Part shown: positions 16,546-23,750 of the stretch, piece by piece
Position numbering within the stretch: position 1 is the stretch's first letter
How the letters are laid out: each line of letters begins with the position of its first letter
Assembly (NCBI RefSeq): GCF_006539505.1
Contig: NZ_BJND01000080.1
Location: forward strand, 1-35,563
Direction of reading: 5' to 3'
Length of the DNA stretch: 35,563 bases
From: Streptomyces spinoverrucosus
Lineage (GTDB): Bacteria; Actinomycetota; Actinomycetes; Streptomycetales; Streptomycetaceae
The notes under the pieces: model-generated
What the model was told of the DNA's origin: nothing
Databases searched by the model: none
What the model saw: only the letters and a program-made list of their open reading frames with translations
Position numbers and translations under genes: made by a program

Positions 16546-17895
16546 GTGCCACCAAGTACAACGAAGCCCACGCGGATCGCAGTACTCGCCGACTCGGACA
16601 CCCGCTGGAAATGGGGTGCGCTGACGGCGAGCCGTATCGCTCCGGGCCCGTCCATGGAAGCCGGACCGCAAGGCGAGGCGCAAGTTGCCCCTGCCCTGGA
16701 CGGATTTCTGCTGCGCGGCCGGGCCACCCCCACGCCCCGCCAGCTGGCCGAAGTGGGTGTCCGCGCCGACTCCCTCAAGGAAGTGACGGCCGTCGAATTT
16801 CTGCGCACCATGGCGCAGGAGTCGTACGACGTGCTGGTGCTGTCCCTGGTCGGCGGCGGTGTGCAGGCGATGCTGCACGGCCTGAAGCGGGTGTGGGAGG
16901 ACCGCGAGCAGCGACCCGTCGTCGTCACCGGCTACGTCGGCGTCGTCTACGAGAAGCTCGCCGACGGTCTGCTGCTGAGGCACGGCGCGGACCTCGTCCT
17001 CGCCAACTCCCGCCAGGACGCCGAGCGTTTCCGCGCGGTGTACGACGGGGTCGGCGCCGACTCCACCGCGGTCACCGAGGTGGCACTGCCGTTCCTGGGC
17101 GGCGCGAAGTACACCGGCGAGCACGACCCGTACACGGTGGTGTTCGCGGCGCAGCCGTCGGTCCCCGAGAGCCGCAAGGACCGTACGTACCTGCTGAACC
17201 GCCTCATCCAGCACGCGCGGCTGCACCCCGAACGCGAGGTGCTGCTCAAGCTGCGCTCCAAGCCGGGTGAGCACACCACCCACATCGAGGAACTGCCGTA
17301 CCAGAAGCTGGCGCAGAAGTTCGGCGAGCTGCCCCCCAACTTCCAGCTCGTCTACGGCAACATGGGCGAGGTCCTGGACCGCACGGACCTGCTCGTCACG
17401 GTCAGCTCGACGGCCGCGCTGGAGTCGCTGCACCGCCGGATCCCCACCGTCGTCCTCACCGACCTCGGTGTGCGTGAGGTACTCGGCAACCACCACTTCG
17501 TCGGCTCCGGCTGCCTCGCCTCCTGGGACCAGCTCGACGCCGGGCACCGGCCCACGCCGGACGCCGACTGGGTGGCCCGGCAGGGCGTCGCCGCCGACGG
17601 CTCGTACGAGACCGCCTTCGACGCGGCCCGGGAGCGGATCACCAAGCTGCTCGCGCAGCCCGGCGGACTGCCGCCCCTGACGCCGTACTACACACCGGCG
17701 ACCGCTCCCGGCTATCTGCCCGGCATCCTCGCCCGGCACCACCTCGGCCCCGACGGCACCCCGCTGCCCGGCGCCCCCGCGCACGACAAGGAGCCCGGCC
17801 CGGTGCGGCAGATAGTGCGCCGCGCCGCACGCGGCGCCTACCGGCACGGCGTCCAGCGGGTCGCGCCCGTCATCCGGCGGATGGGGGAGCTGTGA
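16546..17895 (+). CDS. DUF6716-type putative glycosyltransferase
   Basis: 449 residues from GTG16546. An in-frame TTG16525 lies inside the promoter region and is excluded. The opening RIAVLADSDTRWKWGA is the conserved start I associate with Streptomyces DUF6716 proteins. A GT-B layout is suggested by two Rossmann-like halves, with LLKLRSKPGEHTTH where related proteins have the K-P-H-P motif (about residue 235-250) and LVTVSSTAALESLHRRIPTVVLTD for the S/S/T motif (about 285-310). The C-terminal 50 residues are basic. It is the first gene of the rightward operon, 32 nt before the NeuA-phosphatase gene, so it probably uses the CMP-activated sugar made by its neighbours. No activity is known to me for this family. 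Confidence 0.8.
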   Translation: MPPSTTKPTRIAVLADSDTRWKWGALTASRIAPGPSMEAGPQGEAQVAPALDGFLLRGRATPTPRQLAEVGVRADSLKEVTAVEFLRTMAQESYDVLVLSLVGGGVQAMLHGLKRVWEDREQRPVVVTGYVGVVYEKLADGLLLRHGADLVLANSRQDAERFRAVYDGVGADSTAVTEVALPFLGGAKYTGEHDPYTVVFAAQPSVPESRKDRTYLLNRLIQHARLHPEREVLLKLRSKPGEHTTHIEELPYQKLAQKFGELPPNFQLVYGNMGEVLDRTDLLVTVSSTAALESLHRRIPTVVLTDLGVREVLGNHHFVGSGCLASWDQLDAGHRPTPDADWVARQGVAADGSYETAFDAARERITKLLAQPGGLPPLTPYYTPATAPGYLPGILARHHLGPDGTPLPGAPAHDKEPGPVRQIVRRAARGAYRHGVQRVAPVIRRMGEL

Positions 17896-17927
17896 GCCGC
17901 ACCAACCCTGCTCAAGGAGTAGTTCCC

Positions 17928-19190
17928 ATGTCCAACCCGGAAGCGGGCCGAGGCGCGACGGTGCGCCGGGTGCTCGCGGTGATCCCCGCGCGCGGCGGCT
18001 CCAAGGGCGTGCCCGCGAAGAACCTCGCCCCGGTCGGCGGCGTACCGCTGGTGGCCCGCGCGGTGCGCGAATGCCTGGCCTCCCGCCTCGTGACCGACGT
18101 CGTCGTCTCCACCGACGACCAGGCCATCGCCGCCGCCGCCCGCTCGGCCGGCGCCGAGGTCGTGCTGCGCCCCGCCGCCATCGCCGGTGACACCGCCACC
18201 TCCGAGGCCGCCGTCCTGCACGCCATGGACGCCCACGAGGCGCTGCACGGCTCGGCCGTCGACGTGGTGCTGTTCGTGCAGTGCACCAGCCCGTTCCTGA
18301 TCCGCGAGGACATCGACGGAGTCGCGGCGGCCGTGGTGGAGAACGGCGCGGACACCGCGGTGACCGTCGCGCCGTTCCACGGCTTCATCTGGCGCAACGC
18401 CGACGACGAGGCGACGGAGGACGCCGGCGCCCCGGCCACCGGCGGTTACGGCATCAACCACGACAAGTCCTTCCGCCCCCGCCGCCAGGACCGCCCCCAG
18501 GACTTCCTGGAGACCGGCGCCGCCTACGCGATGGACGCGGCCGGCTTCCGCACGCACCAGCACCGCTTCTTCGGCCGCACCGAACTGGTGCGCACCGACC
18601 CCGCGCGCGTGCTGGAGATCGACGACCCGCACGACCTCGCCCGCGCCCGCGCCCTGGCCCCGCTGTTCGACGCGGACCGCCCCGGCGCCCTTCCGACCGC
18701 CGCCGACATCGACGCGGTCGTACTCGACTTCGACGGCACCCAGACCGATGACCGGGTGCTGATCGATGCCGATGGACGGGAGTTCGTCTCCGTGCACCGC
18801 GGAGACGGCCTCGGCATCGCGGCCCTGCGGCGCAGCGGCCTGAAGATGCTGATCCTGTCCACGGAGCAGAACCCGGTCGTCGCCGCCCGGGCCCGGAAGC
18901 TGAAGATCCCGGTGCTGCACGGCGTCGACCGCAAAGACCTCGCGCTGAAGCAGTGGTGCGAGGAGCAGGGCATCGCGCCGGAGCGCGTGCTCTACGTCGG
19001 CAACGACGTCAACGACCTGCCGTGCTTCGCCCTCGTCGGCTGGCCCGTCGCGGTCGCGAGCGCCCACGACGTCGTACGCGGCGCCGCACGCGCGGTCACC
19101 ACCGTCCCCGGTGGTGTCGGCGCGATCCGAGAGATCGCCGGCTGGATCCTCGGACCCTCTCTCGACTCTCTCGACCCCTCCACCAAGTAA
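17928..19190 (+). CDS. neuA: CMP-nonulosonate cytidylyltransferase fused to a HAD phosphatase
   Basis: 420 residues from ATG17928, with AAGGAG 8 nt upstream. Residues about 14-245 are the NeuA domain: VLAVIPARGGSKGVPAKNL (CTP-binding signature), DVVVSTDDQAI, LFVQCTSPF, the GAAYAMD strand and EIDDPHDL. Residues about 260-405 are a KdsC-like HAD phosphatase with every catalytic motif: VVLDFDGTQTDD (nucleophile and acid Asp), ILSTEQ, DRKDLALKQW (Lys) and YVGNDVNDLPC. The fused enzyme could remove phosphate from a nonulosonate 9-phosphate and then make its CMP form, the route used for Kdn from mannose 6-phosphate. Vertebrate CMAS has the same domain order. Lies 14 nt before neuB. Kdn as product is inference. 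Confidence 0.9.
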   Translation: MSNPEAGRGATVRRVLAVIPARGGSKGVPAKNLAPVGGVPLVARAVRECLASRLVTDVVVSTDDQAIAAAARSAGAEVVLRPAAIAGDTATSEAAVLHAMDAHEALHGSAVDVVLFVQCTSPFLIREDIDGVAAAVVENGADTAVTVAPFHGFIWRNADDEATEDAGAPATGGYGINHDKSFRPRRQDRPQDFLETGAAYAMDAAGFRTHQHRFFGRTELVRTDPARVLEIDDPHDLARARALAPLFDADRPGALPTAADIDAVVLDFDGTQTDDRVLIDADGREFVSVHRGDGLGIAALRRSGLKMLILSTEQNPVVAARARKLKIPVLHGVDRKDLALKQWCEEQGIAPERVLYVGNDVNDLPCFALVGWPVAVASAHDVVRGAARAVTTVPGGVGAIREIAGWILGPSLDSLDPSTK

Positions 19191-19204
19191 GGAAAGTTCC
19201 TGCC

Positions 19205-20143
19205 ATGAGCACCAACACCCGCCTCCGTACCTTCGGTTCCCGCGAGGTCGGCCCCGGCAAGCCCGTCTACATCTGCGGCGAGATCGGTATCAACCACAAC
19301 GGCGAGCTGGAGAACGCGTTCAAGCTCATCGACGTGGCCGCCGAGGCGGGCTGCGACGCGGTCAAGTTCCAGAAGCGCACCCCCGAGATCTGCACCCCGC
19401 GCGACCAGTGGGACATCGAGCGCGACACCCCCTGGGGCCGGATGACCTACATCGACTACCGCCACCGCGTGGAGTTCGGTGAGGACGAGTACCGCCAGAT
19501 CGACGAGTACTGCAAGTCCAAGAACATCGACTGGTTCGCCTCCCCGTGGGACACCGAGGCCGTCGCCTTCCTGGAGAAGTTCGACGTCCCCGCCCACAAG
19601 GTCGCCTCCGCGTCCCTCACCGACGACGAGCTGCTGAAGGCGCTGCGCGCCACCGGCCGTTCCATCATCCTCTCCACCGGCATGTCGACGCCGAAGCAGA
19701 TCCGCCACGCGGTAGAGGTCCTGGGCTCCGACAACATCCTCATGTGCCACGCCACCTCCACCTACCCGGCGAAGGCCGAGGAGCTGAACCTCCGCGTGAT
19801 CAACACGCTGGAGAAGGAGTTCCCGAACGTCCCGATCGGCTACTCCGGCCACGAGACCGGCCTGCAGACCACCCTCGCCGCGGTCGCGCTCGGGGCGACC
19901 TTCGTCGAGCGTCACATCACCCTCGACCGCGCCATGTGGGGCTCCGACCAGGCCGCCTCCGTCGAGCCGCAGGGCCTCACCCGCCTGGTGCGCGACATCC
20001 GCACCATCGAGGCCTCCCTCGGTGACGGTGTCAAGAAGGTCTACGAGTCCGAGCTGGGCCCGATGAAGAAGCTGCGCCGTGTCCAGGGCGTCGTCGCCGA
20101 GGCGGAGATCGCCGCCGCGGCCGGCGAGCCGGTCCAGGTCTGA
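19205..20143 (+). CDS. neuB: NeuB-type nonulosonate synthase lacking the C-terminal SAF domain
   Basis: 312 residues. The TIM barrel of the sialic acid/Kdn synthases is complete: YICGEIGINHNGELENAFKLIDVA, CDAVKFQKRTPE, DWFASPWD, KVASASLTDDELL, IILSTGMST, LMCHATSTYPA, IGYSGHETGLQTTLAAVALGA and VERHITLD. These enzymes condense phosphoenolpyruvate with an aldose or its 6-phosphate using a metal ion. Family members run to about 335-350 residues because an antifreeze-like SAF domain follows; here the protein stops right after GPMKKLRRVQGVVAEAEI. In meningococcal NeuB the SAF domain contacts the N-acetyl group of ManNAc, so its loss suits a substrate without that group, such as mannose or mannose 6-phosphate. 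ATG19205 follows AAGGAAAG. Second enzyme of the operon. Confidence 0.92.
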   Translation: MSTNTRLRTFGSREVGPGKPVYICGEIGINHNGELENAFKLIDVAAEAGCDAVKFQKRTPEICTPRDQWDIERDTPWGRMTYIDYRHRVEFGEDEYRQIDEYCKSKNIDWFASPWDTEAVAFLEKFDVPAHKVASASLTDDELLKALRATGRSIILSTGMSTPKQIRHAVEVLGSDNILMCHATSTYPAKAEELNLRVINTLEKEFPNVPIGYSGHETGLQTTLAAVALGATFVERHITLDRAMWGSDQAASVEPQGLTRLVRDIRTIEASLGDGVKKVYESELGPMKKLRRVQGVVAEAEIAAAAGEPVQV

Positions 20144-20201
20144 CGTCCACGTCAGCCCCTACAACCCCCACAACGCCTTACGACGGGACGGTCGTACGCC
20201 G

Positions 20202-21266
20202 ATGAGCCCCCGCGCCGGGAATGCCGGCCCCCACACTCTCGCCTTCGTCGAGAGTCCGGTACAGCTGCTCAACGTGCTGGAGTGGGCGCATGTCCACGCA
20301 CCCGGCGCGGGGCTCACCCTCGTGGTCCTCTCGCCCGTCGATCCGATGACCCGCGGCCAGCTGCGGCGAATGGCGGAACTGGCGCGCGAGGAGGGCTACG
20401 AGGTCCGCTGGGAGGAGGCGCGCGGCGGCACGTCGGCGCCCTTCCAGACGATCGGCGGCCTCATGGGGGTACTGCGCCGTGCGGAACGGATCGTGATGGG
20501 CGATCCGTTCTCGCGGTACGTACAGCTGCTGCTGACGATCACGCGGGCGCGTGACCTGGTGGTCGTGGACGACGGGACGGCGACGATGGAGTTCGTCACC
20601 CAGCTCGCCCGCGGCGAACGCCTGGTCCGCTGGCACCGGCGGGGCGCCCGCCCCGGCCCGCGCGATCTGCTCTTCGCCCCGGTGTCCTCCTCCGCCCGGC
20701 GCCGCCTGACGCCGGGCGGACAGCGCCGGGTCGAGGTGTTCTCCTCGATGCCGATCGACGAGACGCCGGGCGGCGTCACGGTCACCGCGAACGACTTCGC
20801 CTGGACCCGCGCCCGCTTCGGCCCGCCGCGCATCACCAAGGGCGCCGACATGGTCGGTACGTCGCTGGTGGAGACCGGCGTGGTGGACGGCGACCGCTAT
20901 GTGGAGGCGGTGCGCTCCCTCGCCAAGACGCACGGCGCCCGCCGCTACTTCGCCCACCGCCGCGAGAGCGCCGAGAAACTCCACCGGCTGGCGGTCGAGA
21001 CGGGCCTGGAGGTGGTCCGCCCCGACCTCCCCCTGGAGCTGATCGCCCGCCGCGGCCCGGTGGGCCGCACGATCCTGAGCTTCCCGTCGACCGTCGTCCA
21101 CACCCTCCCCCTGGCCCTGGCCGGCACGGACGTCCGCGTGGCCGTCTGCGACATCGATCCCGACTGGCTCACCCAGACGGCCTCACCCCGCGCCCAGGGC
21201 TTCCTGGACGGGGTGACCGGGACGGCACGGGATGTGCATCGGCTGTCGGCGGTGCAGGCGGTCTAA
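20202..21266 (+). CDS. Sialyltransferase-like (GT52/polysialyltransferase-type) protein
   Basis: 354 residues from ATG20202. The start LAFVESPVQLLNVLEWA, the acidic motif LVVVDDGTATMEFV (about residue 125), RRYFAHRRESAEKL where relatives have an HP motif (about 255), and TILSFPSTVVHTLPLAL (S/T motif, about 300) match the layout of GT52 and polysialyltransferase-type proteins using CMP-activated acids. As last gene of the rightward operon, 58 nt after neuB, it should transfer the CMP sugar made by the two preceding enzymes. The HP motif is changed to H-R, so it may act differently from the 14030-15361 protein. The ribosome binding site is only GGGACGG, so the start is less sure. It runs tail to tail into the methyltransferase gene. 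Confidence 0.8.
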   Translation: MSPRAGNAGPHTLAFVESPVQLLNVLEWAHVHAPGAGLTLVVLSPVDPMTRGQLRRMAELAREEGYEVRWEEARGGTSAPFQTIGGLMGVLRRAERIVMGDPFSRYVQLLLTITRARDLVVVDDGTATMEFVTQLARGERLVRWHRRGARPGPRDLLFAPVSSSARRRLTPGGQRRVEVFSSMPIDETPGGVTVTANDFAWTRARFGPPRITKGADMVGTSLVETGVVDGDRYVEAVRSLAKTHGARRYFAHRRESAEKLHRLAVETGLEVVRPDLPLELIARRGPVGRTILSFPSTVVHTLPLALAGTDVRVAVCDIDPDWLTQTASPRAQGFLDGVTGTARDVHRLSAVQAV

Positions 21267-21270
21267 GGCC

Positions 21271-21309
21271 GCGGGCTTGCGGACCGGCTAGGACGCGGGC
21301 TTGCGGACC
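21271..21309. repeat. 15-bp direct repeat with 24-bp period at the methyltransferase 3' end
   Basis: GCGGGCTTGCGGACC occurs at 21271-21285 and 21295-21309. Read on the minus strand, the right copy encodes the final VRKPA of the methyltransferase. After the stop codon, the left copy would encode the same residues in the same frame. Confidence 0.85.
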
Positions 21310-21950
21310 AGCACGAAGGCCTTGGCGAATTTCTCGTCCTCCCCCGGTTCGCGCACGACGCGGGCGTACGGGGCGAGACCGGCCTTGACCAGCAGGTCCG
21401 CCACCTTTTCGGGCGTACGCCAGTAATAGTCGAGGGCGATCTCGTGCCCGAAGCGCTCTGTCAGGTGCACGCGATCCTCCGTGTCGGTGGTCTGGAAGGA
21501 CAGCAGAACGGGAGCGCCCGGGCGCAGGACGCGGTGGAATTCGGCGAAGGCGGTCGGCAGGTGGTCGTCGGGCACGTGGATGATCGAGAAGAGGGCCGCG
21601 ATGCCGCCCAGCGCAGCGTCCGGCAGGTCCAGACGGGTCATCGTGCCCACGTGGAAGCGGAGCCGGGGGTGGGCCCGGCGGGCCAGCGCCACCATCCTGG
21701 GTGACAGGTCCACGCCGAACACGGGGACGCCGAGCTCGTGCAGCAGCGCGGTGACGTGCCCGGGCCCGGAGCCGAGGTCGGCCACCGGGGCGGGTGAGTG
21801 GGCGCGGGCCAGCTCCGCGAAGGCGCTGACCAGGGCCCGGTCGAGGGGGACGCCGCCCATCGCGTCCGGGAACCGGGACGCGTAGTCGGCGGCCATGGCG
21901 TCGTACGAGGTACGGGTGGCCGTTAAGAAGGCCGTGTCCAGATCGCTCAC
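21288..21950 (-). CDS. Class I SAM-dependent methyltransferase (Methyltransf_11/25 type)
   Basis: 220 residues. The classical motifs are clear: VADLGSGPGHVTALL (motif I, about residue 56), VFGVDLSPRMVALARR (motif II), GTMTRLDLPDAALGGIAALFSIIHV (post-motif region) and HRVLRPGAPVLLSF (motif III). The start MSDLDTAFLTATRTSYDAMAADYASRF with the Y-D-x-x-A-x-x-Y pattern is typical of small-molecule or quinone-type methyltransferases. The substrate cannot be predicted. GTG21950 has no good ribosome binding site. The gene stands alone between the glycopolymer operon, which it meets tail to tail, and a divergently transcribed amidohydrolase. Link to either neighbour is not supported. Confidence 0.88.
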   Translation of the reverse strand: MSDLDTAFLTATRTSYDAMAADYASRFPDAMGGVPLDRALVSAFAELARAHSPAPVADLGSGPGHVTALLHELGVPVFGVDLSPRMVALARRAHPRLRFHVGTMTRLDLPDAALGGIAALFSIIHVPDDHLPTAFAEFHRVLRPGAPVLLSFQTTDTEDRVHLTERFGHEIALDYYWRTPEKVADLLVKAGLAPYARVVREPGEDEKFAKAFVLVRKPAS

Positions 21951-22216
21951 GGTCGCGCACGCTACCGGGCGAGCGCCCGCCGTGGGCGTCCGTCAGGTGA
22001 ACGGATGCGCGCGGGTGGGGTCGGGCGTGGTATGCGTGGAGGTGAGGGTGGTACCCGTGATCTGCCCGACCGGAGGAAAACGGGCGAGTTTACCCACCCC
22101 AACCGACACCTATGCGTCCGGCGGCCAGGTTTTCTTCCCCTAACGGGCTGAAGTTTTGTTGATCTCGGGGCAGTTGACCGTCCGGGCGTCCTACCCTTCA
22201 GAGGGTGAAGCAACTG
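21951..22216. other. Divergent intergenic region between methyltransferase and amidohydrolase
   Basis: 266 bp. GGAGGAAAAC near 22072 can pair with GTTTTCTTCC near 22129 (10 bp with one G-U) across a long loop. TTGACC at 22174-22179 could be a -35 for the rightward gene with TTCAGA 18 nt on, but the pair is weak. No ORF is convincing. Confidence 0.4.
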
Positions 22217-23464
22217 ATGTCACTGGAGTCCGACGCCGATCTCCTGAAAGCGGCCGGAGCGGCGGGAGCCGCACTTCCCGGCACGCTCCCCGAGCCACTG
22301 CGTGCCGAACTCGTCGCGTTCCGCCGCGACTTGCACATGCACCCGGAGCTCGGCAACCAGGAGTTCCGTACGACCGCCGCGATCAAGGCCCGGCTGGAGA
22401 AGGCCGGCCTCCGGCCGCGCGTCCTCGCCTCGGGCACCGGGCTCGTCTGTGACATCGGCGTCGACGGCGACCAGTGGCGCGGCGGGCCGGAGATGCTCGC
22501 CATGCGGGCCGACATCGACGCCCTGCCCATCCCGGACGCCAAGACCGAGTGCCCGTACCGCTCGACCGTCCCCGACCGGGCGCACGCCTGCGGCCACGAC
22601 GTCCATACGGCCGTGGCGCTGGGCGCCGGGCTGATCCTCGCCGACCTGCACCGGCAGGGTCTGCTGCCGCAGCCCGTCCGGCTGGTCTTCCAGCCCGCCG
22701 AGGAGGTGCTGCCCGGCGGTGCCGCCGACGCCATCGACTGCGGTGTGCTCGACGGGGTGAAGCGGATCATCGCCGTGCACTGCGACCCCCGGGTGGACGC
22801 CGGGGTGATCGGCCTGCGCGAGGGCCCGATCACTTCTGCCTGCGACCGCCTGGAGATCTCTCTGGACGGCCCCGGCGGTCACACCGCCCGCCCCCACCTG
22901 ACCACCGACCTCGTGACCGCCGTCGCCCGCGTGGTCACCGACGTGCCCGCGCTGGTCGCCCGGCGCGTCGACACCCGCAGCGGCCTCGCGGTGACCTGGG
23001 GACGCATCGAGTCGGGCCACGCCCCGAACGTCATCCCGCAGCACGCCGAGCTCTCCGGGACCGTGCGCTGCCTGGACATGGACGCGTGGCGTGAGGCGCC
23101 CGACATCGTCCACGCGGCGATCGACGAGGTGGCGAACCTGCACCGCGCCAAGTCGGAGATCAACTACGTCCGCGGGGTCCCGCCGGTCGTCAACGAGCCC
23201 GGCGTCACCGAACTCCTCGCCGACGCCATGACCGCCCGCCGCGGCCCCGCGTCGGTCGAGAACACCGACCAGAGCCTCGGCGGCGAGGACTTCTCCTGGT
23301 ACCTCGAACAGGTCCCCGGCGCCATGGCCCGCCTCGGCGTCCGCCCGCCGGGCGAACGCACGGTCCGCGACCTGCACCAGGGCGACTTCGACGTGGACGA
23401 GTCCGCGATCGCGGTCGGCGTGGAACTGTTCACGGCGGCGGCCCTCCTCGACGCGGGCCGGTAG
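22217..23464 (+). CDS. M20-family amidohydrolase (HipO/AmhX-type)
   Basis: 415 residues from ATG22217, placed 11 nt after AGAGGG; an in-frame GTG22205 would add MKQL. The M20D pattern is complete: LRRDLHMHPELGNQEFRTT-type start (FRRDLHMHPELG), MRADIDALPI, HACGHDVHTAVALGA (metal-binding C/H, D and H), VFQPAEEVLPGGA (catalytic/metal Glu pair) and GGHTARPH in the lid domain, with GGEDFSWYLEQVPG at the end. Relatives cut N-acyl or N-aroyl amino acids (hippurate, indole-acetyl-amino acids) with divalent metal ions in the cytoplasm. Natural substrate unknown. It lies alone ahead of the nucleoside-transport genes, separated by hairpins and its own promoter region. Confidence 0.92.
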   Translation: MSLESDADLLKAAGAAGAALPGTLPEPLRAELVAFRRDLHMHPELGNQEFRTTAAIKARLEKAGLRPRVLASGTGLVCDIGVDGDQWRGGPEMLAMRADIDALPIPDAKTECPYRSTVPDRAHACGHDVHTAVALGAGLILADLHRQGLLPQPVRLVFQPAEEVLPGGAADAIDCGVLDGVKRIIAVHCDPRVDAGVIGLREGPITSACDRLEISLDGPGGHTARPHLTTDLVTAVARVVTDVPALVARRVDTRSGLAVTWGRIESGHAPNVIPQHAELSGTVRCLDMDAWREAPDIVHAAIDEVANLHRAKSEINYVRGVPPVVNEPGVTELLADAMTARRGPASVENTDQSLGGEDFSWYLEQVPGAMARLGVRPPGERTVRDLHQGDFDVDESAIAVGVELFTAAALLDAGR

Positions 23465-23486
23465 CCGCCCCTCCGAGGCGCGCGCC

Positions 23487-23533
23487 CCCTTCAGTAAGGG
23501 ACCCTTCCGGTTGCGCCCCCTGTTCAGCAGGGG
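23487..23533 (+). terminator. Two small hairpins after the amidohydrolase gene
   Basis: CCCTT-CAGT-AAGGG (23487-23500) and CCCCTG-TTCAG-CAGGGG (23517-23533) follow one another, each after GCGCCCC. Neither stem is long, so together they may give partial termination. Confidence 0.45.
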
Positions 23534-23670
23534 CAGCCTGGTGCGCGTAGCGGGCGGACTGTGCTCTGAAGCGCGCCGGGATCGCCCCAGGTGCACACCA
23601 TTCGAGCCGGTGGTTCACAAGGACGTAACCGGCCATCGGCACGAATGGATAACGGCCACGCAGAACCCCG

Positions 23671-23699
23671 TTCCCAGGAGTTTCTACGCGCGTTAATGT
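23671..23699 (+). promoter_or_regulatory. Promoter of the first BMP lipoprotein with CTACGCGCGT element in its spacer
   Basis: TTCCCA (23671-23676), 17 nt, then TAATGT (23694-23699). The spacer ends with CTACGCGCGT (23684-23693). The same element in the same position precedes the second lipoprotein gene, and a full palindrome of it precedes the ATPase gene. Probable repressor-controlled promoter. Confidence 0.65.
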
Positions 23700-23750
23700 G
23701 CGCCGAACCGAGCACCCACTGCGGGGCTTTGGAGAATGGGGAGCTTCACG

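Noticed and set aside
22072..22140. Possible riboswitch before the amidohydrolase gene
   Set aside because: Only one 10-bp long-range pairing is visible and I cannot match a known riboswitch core; kept as a note on the intergenic region.
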